DNA from: Betaproteobacteria bacterium UBA6904
Lineage (GTDB): Bacteria; Pseudomonadota; Gammaproteobacteria; Burkholderiales; SG8-39
DNA length: 6,211 nucleotides
Direction of reading: 5' to 3'
Assembly: GCA_002451175.1 (NCBI GenBank)
Contig: DKBI01000018.1
Span: forward strand, 5,251 to 11,461
How positions within the stretch are numbered: position 1 is the stretch's first letter; every line of letters begins with the position of its first letter. A program made the position numbers and the translations under genes. The notes under the pieces were generated by a model. That model was not told the DNA's origin and ran no database searches. It was given only the letters and a program-made list of their open reading frames with translations. Below, in pieces: positions 1 through 4,990 of the stretch.

Positions 1-326
1 CGGGCCGGATCGAAGGGAAGCTTGGGGTACACGCTCGCGCTGATCACCAGCCCGCCGAGGTCGGTGATGAGCAGCGTGTAGCCATCGGGCGCGCTCTTCG
101 CCACGAAGTCCGCGCCCACGTTGCCGTTCGCGCCGGGACGGTTCTCGACGACGACCGGCTGGCCCCAGGCTTCGGTCAGCTTCGGCCCGATCTGGCGCGC
201 GAGGATGTCCGAGGTGCCTCCGGCTGCGTACGGCACGACGAGGCGGATGGGCTTGGCCGGGTAGGTCTGCGCCGCGGCCGGAATCGCGGCCACGGCGAGG
301 AGCGCAAGGAGTGCACGGACCTTCAT
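1..326 (-). CDS. Bug-family (TctC-like) periplasmic substrate-binding protein, N-terminal part
   Basis: Reading leftward from the ATG at 326-324 gives 108 residues open to the window edge, so the C-terminal roughly two thirds is missing (family members are about 320 aa). Residues 1-19 are a classic Sec signal peptide (MKVR, hydrophobic stretch, then AAA before Gln20). The mature start shows family landmarks in order: KPIRLVVPYAAGGTSD (25-40), VVENRPGANGN (59-69) and PDGYTLL (80-86). Bug proteins are soluble periplasmic receptors that bind organic acids or related small molecules, sometimes for TctAB-type permeases. The start is supported by a GAGG Shine-Dalgarno 9 nt upstream (336-339). It is divergent from, and clearly paralogous to, the receptor starting at 400. 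The ligand cannot be predicted. The family assignment is secure. Confidence 0.93.
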   Translation of the reverse strand, partial: MKVRALLALLAVAAIPAAAQTYPAKPIRLVVPYAAGGTSDILARQIGPKLTEAWGQPVVVENRPGANGNVGADFVAKSAPDGYTLLITDLGGLVISASVYPKLPFDPA

Positions 327-399
327 AAGGGGATGCCTCGAGGGGGAAAGACGCCATTGTAAACTTTGGACTTCTCCGCCTTCGTACGGGATCCTCGTC
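327..399. promoter_or_regulatory. Divergent intergenic region between two Bug receptor genes
   Basis: This 73-nt spacer must hold the 5' signals of both receptor genes. For the leftward gene, the minus strand shows TACAAT at 361-356 (five of six matches to the sigma70 -10 box) and GAGG at 339-336 as ribosome binding site; no good -35 lies 16-18 nt further upstream. For the rightward gene, only a weak GGGA (388-391), 8 nt before ATG 400, is seen and no convincing promoter. The compact arrangement would allow one regulator to control both genes, but I see no clear operator palindrome. Confidence 0.4.
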
Positions 400-1362
400 A
401 TGCGCCGGTTCGTCCCCGCCTTCGTGCTCGGTTTCGCCGCCACTGCCGGCGTTCATGCGCAGACCTGGCCCACCAAGCCGGTCAAGGTCATCATCCCGTT
501 CGTCGCGGGCGGCTCCTCGGACATCGTCGGGCGCGCCATCGCGTCGAAGTTCTCCGAGTATCTCGGCCAGCCCGGCGTGGTCGAGAACAAGCCCGGCGCG
601 AACGGCTCGATCGCCGCCGAGTTCGTCGCCAAGGCGGAGCCGGATGGTTACACGATCCTCGTCGGCTCGATCGGCGTGTTCTCGATCAACGCGGCGCTGT
701 TCAAGGACCTGCGCTACAACCCGGTGCGCGACTTCGCGCCGATCACGCTGGCGGTGACGACGCCCAACATCCTCGTCACCCGGCCGGACCTCCCGCCGAC
801 CTCGATGCGCGAGCTGGTCGAATTCGCGAAGCAGAACCCGGGCAAGCTTTCGTACTGCTCAAGCGGCACCGGCTCCTCGGATCACCTGACGGGCGAGGTG
901 TTCAAGCAGGGCGCGGGCGTGTTCGCCGTGCACGTGCCGTACCGCGGCGGCGCGGCCTGCCAGACCGACCTGATGGGCAGCCAGGTGGACTATTCGTTCC
1001 AGAACCTCGGCGCGGTCACCAACTACATCAAGGCCGGCAAGATGAAGGCGCTCGCCGTCACCGCCAGGGCGCGCCACCCCCAGTTGCCGAACGTGCCGTC
1101 GGTCGCCGAGGCCGGGTTTCCGGATCTGGTCGTCACCTCGTGGCAGGCCGCCGCGGCGCCGGCGAAGACGCCGCCGGCCGTGGTGAAGCGCCTGAACGAG
1201 GCGGCGGTGCGGGCGCTTCGCGCACCGGAAATCCGCGAGCGCATGACCCAGATCGGCTTCGATGTCGTGGCCGGCACGCCGGAGGAATTCGGCGCCTTCA
1301 TGAAGGCGGAAGTCGAGCGCTGGACGAAGGCCGTCGAGCGCGGCGGCATCAAGGCGGAGTAG
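400..1362 (+). CDS. Bug-family (TctC-like) tripartite tricarboxylate transporter substrate-binding protein
   Basis: Full-length 320-aa exported receptor, the usual size for the family. Residues 1-20 form a signal peptide (MRRF, hydrophobic core, VHA before Gln21). Family landmarks follow: KPVKVIIPFVAGGSSD (26-41), VENKPGANGS (61-70), PDGYT (81-85), a Gly/Ser-rich ligand-loop segment SSGTGSSDHLTGE (154-166), VPYRGGAAC (179-187) and NVPSVAEAGFPDL (231-243). Such proteins capture organic anions in the periplasm with a two-lobed fold; many lack adjacent permease genes, as here. Cys153 and Cys187 sit in the two ligand-side loops and could pair, which is inference. The gene ends 5 nt before the Ldh_2 dehydrogenase, implying co-transcription and a shared substrate pathway. 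The ATG at 400 is chosen because the signal peptide starts there; its Shine-Dalgarno is weak. The specific ligand is unknown. Confidence 0.95.
   Translation: MRRFVPAFVLGFAATAGVHAQTWPTKPVKVIIPFVAGGSSDIVGRAIASKFSEYLGQPGVVENKPGANGSIAAEFVAKAEPDGYTILVGSIGVFSINAALFKDLRYNPVRDFAPITLAVTTPNILVTRPDLPPTSMRELVEFAKQNPGKLSYCSSGTGSSDHLTGEVFKQGAGVFAVHVPYRGGAACQTDLMGSQVDYSFQNLGAVTNYIKAGKMKALAVTARARHPQLPNVPSVAEAGFPDLVVTSWQAAAAPAKTPPAVVKRLNEAAVRALRAPEIRERMTQIGFDVVAGTPEEFGAFMKAEVERWTKAVERGGIKAE
1356..1359 (+). promoter_or_regulatory. Ribosome binding site of the Ldh_2 dehydrogenase, inside the upstream gene end
   Basis: GGAG lies 8 nt before ATG 1368 and directly precedes the last base of the upstream stop codon region (TAG 1360-1362). 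It fixes the start of the dehydrogenase at 1368, although the same frame stays open upstream to 366. Ribosomes ending the receptor gene would cover it, so translational coupling is likely. Confidence 0.6.
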
Positions 1363-1367
1363 GGCGC

Positions 1368-2447
1368 ATGGCCGACTATCGGATTTTCAGAGCGGCGCCG
1401 CTGACGCGGGCGATTGCGGCCGTGGTCGCCGCGGGCGGCAGCGACGCGCGCGAGGCGGGGCTCGTCGCCGAGAACCTGGTGGAAGCGAACCTGCAGGGCC
1501 ACGATTCGCACGGCATCGGCATGGTGCCGCGCTACGTGGCGGCGCTGCTCGAAGGCGGACTGCACGCCAATCGCCACGTCACGGTGAAGCTCGATGCCGG
1601 CGCGCTGCTGACGCTCGACGGCAACGCGGGCTACGGGCAGGTGCTTGGCAAGGAGGCGATGGAACTCGCCGTGCCGCGCGCGAAGCAGCACGGCAGCTGC
1701 GTGATGATGCTCGGCAACGCGCACCACCTCGGGCGCATCGGTCATTGGGCGGAAATGGCGGTCGCCGAGGGGCTGGTGTCGATTCACTTCGTCAACGTCA
1801 TCTCGCACGCGCGCGTCGCGCCGTATGCCGGCGCGGACGCGCGCTTCGGCACCAATCCCGTGACGGTCGGCATCCCGCTGCCCGGCGGCCCGCCCTTTCT
1901 CCTCGACATGGCGACGAGCGCGGTCGCGCAGGGCAAGATGCGCGTCGCCTACAACAAGGGCGAGAAAGTGGCTGACGGGCTGCTGATCGACGATCACGGC
2001 CATCCGACGACCGATCCGCGCTACGTGGTGGTGCCGCCGTGGGGCGCGCTGCTCACCACCGGCGCGTACAAGGGCTACGGGCTGTCGGTGGTGTGCGAGC
2101 TGCTCGGTGGCGCGCTCTCGGGCGGCGGCACCTGGCACTACGAGGACCACTCGCGCATGCGCGTGTACAACGGCATGTTCACCGTGCTCGTCGATCCGGC
2201 GCGGCTGGGGACGCGCGAAGCGTTCGAGCGCGAGACGCGCGCCTATCTGGACTGGCTGCGGCAGTGCCCGCCGGCGCCGGGGCACGACAAGGTGCGGATT
2301 GCGGGCGAGCCCGAGCGCGAGTGGAAGGCGAAGCGCACGAAAGAGGGGATTCCGGTGGATCCGTTCACTTGGGACGAGATCATCGCCGCGGGCGAAAAGC
2401 TGAAGGTGCAGAAGGACGTCATCGAGCGGCTCGCGTCGGGGGCGTAG
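1368..2447 (+). CDS. hcxB: Malate/L-lactate dehydrogenase family (Ldh_2) oxidoreductase, YbiC/HcxB-like hydroxycarboxylate dehydrogenase
   Basis: A 359-aa cytoplasmic NAD(P)-dependent oxidoreductase of the Ldh_2 family, unrelated in fold to classical Rossmann lactate dehydrogenases. Visible motifs: GHDSHGIGMVPRYV (44-57) with the conserved His48, NAHHLGRIGHWAE (117-129), VSIHFVNV (137-144), RFGTNP (159-164), DMATS (180-184), a PTTDP turn (213-217), YKGYGLS (234-240) followed by ELLGGALSGG (244-253), and AGEPE (312-316) near the end. From memory, E. coli YbiC (hydroxycarboxylate dehydrogenase B, about 361 aa) shares the NLAGHDSHGIGM and HHIGRIGYWAE segments, making it the closest named relative I recognise. 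Its in vitro reactions interconvert 2-oxo and 2-hydroxy acids. The gene follows the Bug receptor by 5 nt, so it may oxidise or reduce the imported acid. The upstream extension of the frame is an out-of-frame shadow of the receptor gene. Subfamily is fairly sure; physiological substrate is not. Confidence 0.92.
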   Translation: MADYRIFRAAPLTRAIAAVVAAGGSDAREAGLVAENLVEANLQGHDSHGIGMVPRYVAALLEGGLHANRHVTVKLDAGALLTLDGNAGYGQVLGKEAMELAVPRAKQHGSCVMMLGNAHHLGRIGHWAEMAVAEGLVSIHFVNVISHARVAPYAGADARFGTNPVTVGIPLPGGPPFLLDMATSAVAQGKMRVAYNKGEKVADGLLIDDHGHPTTDPRYVVVPPWGALLTTGAYKGYGLSVVCELLGGALSGGGTWHYEDHSRMRVYNGMFTVLVDPARLGTREAFERETRAYLDWLRQCPPAPGHDKVRIAGEPEREWKAKRTKEGIPVDPFTWDEIIAAGEKLKVQKDVIERLASGA

Positions 2448-2500
2448 GAGCCCGGGTTCGGGGCGCTTCGGGCCGTCGTCGGCGCCGCGGCGAAGTTCAT

Positions 2501-2532
2501 CGCCCCATGTACCGCCGGCTGGGGCGGTACGT
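2501..2532. repeat. Hairpin downstream of the dehydrogenase, with a competing alternative stem
   Basis: GTACCGCC (2509-2516) pairs perfectly with GGCGGTAC (2523-2530) around a 6-nt loop, and the stem extends by one T-G wobble and one A-T pair to 2507/2532. A second stem, CGCCCC (2501-2506) with GGGGCG (2521-2526), would use some of the same bases and exclude the first. No T-tract follows on either strand, so it is not a standard intrinsic terminator. It could still end or protect the dehydrogenase transcript, or simply be part of the adjacent repeat. Confidence 0.55.
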
Positions 2533-2554
2533 CCGCTTTCGACTCAAAGCGAAC
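2531..2554. repeat. Short palindromic repeat, copy A (GTCCGCTTT/AAAGCGAAC)
   Basis: GTCCGCTTT (2531-2539) is the inverted repeat of AAAGCGAAC (2546-2554) with one mismatch (8 of 9 pairs) and a 6-nt loop. From memory, GTCCGCTTT...AAAGCGGAC elements occur as dispersed intergenic repeats in many proteobacterial genomes; I cannot confirm this here by search. A lone GTCCGC recurs exactly 40 nt further on (2571-2576), possibly the start of a degraded second unit. The copy lies at the left edge of the lower-GC segment, between the dehydrogenase and the DUF1254 gene. Confidence 0.5.
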
Positions 2555-2556
2555 AT

Positions 2557-2585
2557 TTGCAACGGGTAGCGTCCGCGGTTACAAA
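2557..2585 (+). promoter_or_regulatory. Candidate sigma70 promoter of the DUF1254/DUF1214 gene
   Basis: TTGCAA (2557-2562) and TACAAA (2580-2585) are separated by exactly 17 nt, and each matches four of six consensus bases. Transcription would start near 2592, about 23 nt before ATG 2615. The -35 box begins 3 nt after palindrome copy A. The match is modest and could be chance, but the position is right. Confidence 0.35.
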
Positions 2586-2614
2586 GTCGCCTATTCCCTA
2601 ATAGACAACCACAG

Positions 2615-3952
2615 ATGAATAGACACGTCATTCGCAACTCGGTCTTCATCGCCTGCTTCACGACCGCCATGGGCCTGGCCATTGGCGTCGCTCCATCCGT
2701 CCATGCCGAGTTTCCTGACCGGCAGACCGTGACCGACGCTTACGTCTATCTGCTGGGCCGCGCCATCGCCATCCGGCAGGAGCAGACGGACCTCAAGGAG
2801 CCCGGCATCGACTACAACGTCATCAAATACAACCCGGCTGGATCGGCGGACTTCGTGAACCCGAACCTCGACGTCGCTTACCTCGAGGCGTGGATCGCCG
2901 TGGACGACAAAACTCCGGTGCTGCTCGAAGTGCCGGAAGTGAAGGGTCGCTATTACACCGCGCAGATCCTCGACGAGTGGGGCGAGGTCATCACCAACCT
3001 CAACGAACGCAATTATCCGACGCATCCGTTCGGCAAGTTCGCATTCGTCGCGCCCGGCTCCACGGCAAACGTCCCGGCGGACGCGGTGCGCATCGAGTTG
3101 CACTCGCGCAAGGCCAAGCTGCTCGGGCGCGTGGAACTGAAGACGGATCCCGCCGGCGCAATGGCTCTGCAAAAGCAATTCAAACTCGCACCTCTCGGCA
3201 GGCCGGTCATCCAGCCCGCCGCCCAGATGGCGTCCTTTGGGAACAAGGAACTGATTGGGGTTGAGTTGTTCGACAACGTGGAAGCGGTGCTCGCCAGCGC
3301 ACTGGACGTATCGCCGATCGCGGCCCAGATGCAGGCGAAGGTTCGGGACATCGGCCGGCAAGCCAAGGATGCCGGGCAGCGCCAGGCGCTCGACCAATTG
3401 ATCAAAGAGGAAGTGGTCCCGCAGTTCCTCAAGTATGCCGTCACGCAGTCCGGTGTCTTTCAGAACAACTGGCTCGCGACTCTGGGTACTGGCAACTACG
3501 GCGCGGATTATTGGAGGCGCAGTTCGGCGAACTTGGTGGGGCTCTGGGCGAACGCCAACGACGAAGTGATCTATTTCGTCGCCACGCGGGATGCAGACGG
3601 TCAACCGCTCAATGGCGCGAACGATTATGTCCTCGAGTTTTCCGCCGCGAACCGGCCCGATGCCGTAGTGAACGCCTACTGGTCGGTGATTCTCGTGGAT
3701 GTGCCCGATTACCGGGTCGTGAAAAATCCGCTGAACCGTTTTAACTTCAATAGCGACTCAGGCCTGAAGCGCGAGGCCGATGGGTCGCTGAAGATCCTCT
3801 TCGCTGCCAAGCCCAATGCGGCCGTGCCAGAGTCCAATTGGTTGCCGTCAGCACCCGGCAGGGGATTTTCGCTGACGCTGCGAACCTACGTCCCCAAAGA
3901 CCTCGTCAAGCGTGGCGAGTGGTTTCCCCCTGCAATCAAGCGGCTGAAGTGA
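2615..3952 (+). CDS. Exported DUF1254/DUF1214 domain protein
   Basis: A 445-aa protein with a signal peptide (basic start MNRHVIR, hydrophobic 9-27, VHA at 29-31 before Glu32), so the mature protein is probably periplasmic. The N-terminal DUF1254 domain spans roughly 36-170, with the typical NPNLDVAYLEAW (82-93) and PVLLEVPEVKGRYYTAQILDEW (101-122, split by no gap). The C-terminal DUF1214 domain spans about 330-442, with YWSVILVD (355-362), NPLNRF (371-376), DGSLKI (389-394), NWLPSAPGRGFSLTLR (408-423) and the closing GEWFPPAIKRL. The two-domain order and length are normal for this family, which has no established general biochemical role. ATG 2615 is preferred over the internal ATG at 2669 because only the former gives a full signal peptide, although no clear Shine-Dalgarno is seen. 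GC is lower than in the flanking metabolic genes (3721-3780 has 31 G/C of 60). It looks monocistronic and converges with the lipoprotein gene. Confidence 0.93.
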   Translation: MNRHVIRNSVFIACFTTAMGLAIGVAPSVHAEFPDRQTVTDAYVYLLGRAIAIRQEQTDLKEPGIDYNVIKYNPAGSADFVNPNLDVAYLEAWIAVDDKTPVLLEVPEVKGRYYTAQILDEWGEVITNLNERNYPTHPFGKFAFVAPGSTANVPADAVRIELHSRKAKLLGRVELKTDPAGAMALQKQFKLAPLGRPVIQPAAQMASFGNKELIGVELFDNVEAVLASALDVSPIAAQMQAKVRDIGRQAKDAGQRQALDQLIKEEVVPQFLKYAVTQSGVFQNNWLATLGTGNYGADYWRRSSANLVGLWANANDEVIYFVATRDADGQPLNGANDYVLEFSAANRPDAVVNAYWSVILVDVPDYRVVKNPLNRFNFNSDSGLKREADGSLKILFAAKPNAAVPESNWLPSAPGRGFSLTLRTYVPKDLVKRGEWFPPAIKRLK

Positions 3953-4159
3953 GTGGATTAATCAAGATGTCTTCGGCGACACGTTCGGAACGCGGGCGCA
4001 CCTGAATTGCCGCTACCGGATGCCCGCCGCCGCTTGTATGCAGACGTGTTCCGCGCCACAAAACCTGAACGATAGGCGAATGTCGGCTATTGGCCGAACC
4101 GCGCCGTTTACGCCGCCCGCCCAAAATTCCCGTTAGCTGCCGTTGCCAGGGGCGGCCAT
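3953..4159. other. Non-coding gap between convergent genes
   Basis: These 207 nt separate the 3' ends of the DUF1254 gene and the lipoprotein gene. Apart from repeat copy B (4082-4107), I see no gene and no hairpin with a T-tract that would serve as a bidirectional terminator. A small leftward frame starting with GTG at 4166 crosses the gap but has no ribosome binding site or recognisable content. Confidence 0.6.
4082..4107. repeat. Short palindrome-like repeat, copy B (GTCGGCTATTGGCCGA)
   Basis: The first 16 bases match copy C (4932-4947) at 13 of 16 positions, including an identical block TTGGCCGA; over 26 bases the ungapped match is 17 of 26. It contains a 5-bp inverted repeat, TCGGC (4083-4087) with GCCGA (4093-4097). 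The resemblance to copy A is limited to the GTC-G-C-T start. It is a probable degraded member of the same element group. Confidence 0.35.
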
Positions 4160-4759
4160 CTACCACACCGGGACATCGGGTCGGCGCGGGTAGTTCGGAT
4201 TGACGCGAGAACGATAAAGCTCCATTGATGTTGCGCCGGCGGTGCTCGAAATGCGCAGCGCCTGCAGGTACGCGACGGCGGCTGAATTACAGGCCACGTT
4301 CTTGCCTCCCAATGCCGTATCCAAGATCACGATCCAGGGACGCAAGACGAGCTGATCGCGATACACCTGAGTCAACTCGAATCGGTCGGCGCAACCACCG
4401 AGGCTCAGGGCAAATATCCCGATCGCTTGATCGGCTGTGAGCGTGCTGAAAGCGTCTCCCAAGGCGGCACGCAGACCTGCGGTACAGCCCTCATCGCCAT
4501 TGACCACAGGAATATCGGATGCCTTACGGACAAGGAGCGACAGTTCATTCCTTGTCAGCGAGCTGTTGCAAAGAGGAGGTCCCCCGGGAGCGTCCACGCT
4601 GAATGGCACCACTTCAAACGAGACCGAGGTGCCCGGAGGCGGTGCACCCCCTGAGTTATCGAATGTCTCTACGGAGTTGCCAGCCGAACCGCAGGCCAAC
4701 AACGTTGCAACCAGAGAGGTTGCTGCCGCTCTTGTGACGCTGCCGCAAGCAAGGCCCAT
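4160..4759 (-). CDS. Small putative outer-membrane lipoprotein of unknown function
   Basis: A 199-aa protein I do not recognise. The N-terminus carries Arg10, a hydrophobic stretch and a lipobox LLAC with Cys23, so it should be lipidated by Lgt and cut before Cys23. Gly24 at position +2 argues for Lol transport to the outer membrane. A low-complexity Gly/Pro/Ser linker follows (36-44), then a globular part of about 150 aa with four cysteines (64, 92, 123, 157), an even number compatible with two periplasmic disulfides. It ends RRPDVPVW. A G-rich Shine-Dalgarno sits just before ATG 4759. The opposite strand also has open frames here, but only this frame yields an export signal. The gene lies 231 nt downstream of the dehydratase on the same strand, probably with its own promoter, and is lower in GC than that gene. 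Existence is likely; function unknown. Confidence 0.72.
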   Translation of the reverse strand: MGLACGSVTRAAATSLVATLLACGSAGNSVETFDNSGGAPPPGTSVSFEVVPFSVDAPGGPPLCNSSLTRNELSLLVRKASDIPVVNGDEGCTAGLRAALGDAFSTLTADQAIGIFALSLGGCADRFELTQVYRDQLVLRPWIVILDTALGGKNVACNSAAVAYLQALRISSTAGATSMELYRSRVNPNYPRRPDVPVW

Positions 4760-4763
4760 AACA

Positions 4764-4770
4764 TCCCCCC
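4764..4770 (-). promoter_or_regulatory. Ribosome binding site of the lipoprotein gene
   Basis: On the minus strand a run GGGGGGA ends 4 nt before ATG 4759-4757. This supports that start, from which the signal peptide and lipobox are correctly placed. Confidence 0.5.
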
Positions 4771-4854
4771 ACCGTGGCGGGCCTGCCGACCTACGGCCCG
4801 CACGGCGCGGCAGTTTTTCCGCACAGTGCCAAGATGTGAATACGACCTTGGTAT

Positions 4855-4890
4855 CGTTATTGACCGTCGATAACGCGGTCTAACGCAGTC
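4855..4890. promoter_or_regulatory. Operator-like cluster of three CGTTA half-sites upstream of the lipoprotein gene
   Basis: CGTTAT (4855-4860) and ATAACG (4870-4875) form a perfect 6-bp inverted repeat with a 9-nt centre. TAACGCGGTC (4871-4880) is repeated immediately as TAACGCAGTC (4881-4890), a tandem 10-bp repeat with one mismatch, i.e. one helical turn. The cluster lies about 95-130 nt upstream of the lipoprotein start, where a regulator could bind. No convincing -35/-10 pair was found beside it, so a regulatory role is inference. Confidence 0.3.
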
Positions 4891-4931
4891 TTGGACTGGT
4901 AGACACCTCGATCTCCGCCAGACGTGCATGC

Positions 4932-4957
4932 GTCCGTTGTTGGCCGATAGCGGCCAT
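4932..4957. repeat. Short palindrome-like repeat, copy C (GTCCGTTGTTGGCCGA)
   Basis: It aligns without gaps with copy B (13 of the first 16 bases). Inside it TGGCCG (4941-4946) and CGGCCA (4951-4956) form a perfect 6-bp stem around the tetraloop ATAG. It lies 34 nt past the stop codon of the dehydratase on its 3' side, so it could form a hairpin at the end of that transcript; no T-tract follows in that direction, so it is not a canonical terminator. It marks the right edge of the lower-GC segment. Confidence 0.45.
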
Positions 4958-4990
4958 CTCGAGGTCCGGGCCGCGATTACTTTGGCAAGA

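Noticed and set aside
366..1367. Open frame continuous with the dehydrogenase, which would give a 693-aa fusion protein
   Set aside because: It is an alternative frame of the receptor gene with Arg-rich, low-complexity translation. The dehydrogenase family begins at MADYRIF (1368) with its own GGAG site and normal length from there.
1023..2285. Long leftward open frame of 420 codons opposite the receptor and dehydrogenase
   Set aside because: His/Arg-rich antisense product typical of high-GC shadow frames; both plus-strand genes under it are clear family members.
2450..2473. Possible terminator stem GCCCG/CGGGC just after the dehydrogenase stop
   Set aside because: Only 5 bp with a 14-nt loop and no T-tract; expected by chance in such GC-rich sequence.
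2591..3604. Leftward open frame of 337 codons opposite the DUF1254 gene
   Set aside because: The plus strand encodes a full two-domain DUF1254/DUF1214 protein with signal peptide; the antisense product has no recognisable feature.
3936..4166. Small leftward frame of 76 codons with GTG start in the convergent gap
   Set aside because: It overlaps the end of both neighbours, lacks a ribosome binding site and translates repeat copy B; likely not a gene.
4437..4883. Rightward open frame of 148 codons across the lipoprotein gene
   Set aside because: No ribosome binding site, export signal or family motif, while the opposite frame gives a coherent lipoprotein.
4876..4930. tRNA-like stretch (TGGTAGACACC resembles a tRNA-Leu D-arm)
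   Set aside because: No matching acceptor stem, anticodon arm or T-loop (GGTTCRA) could be found around it.
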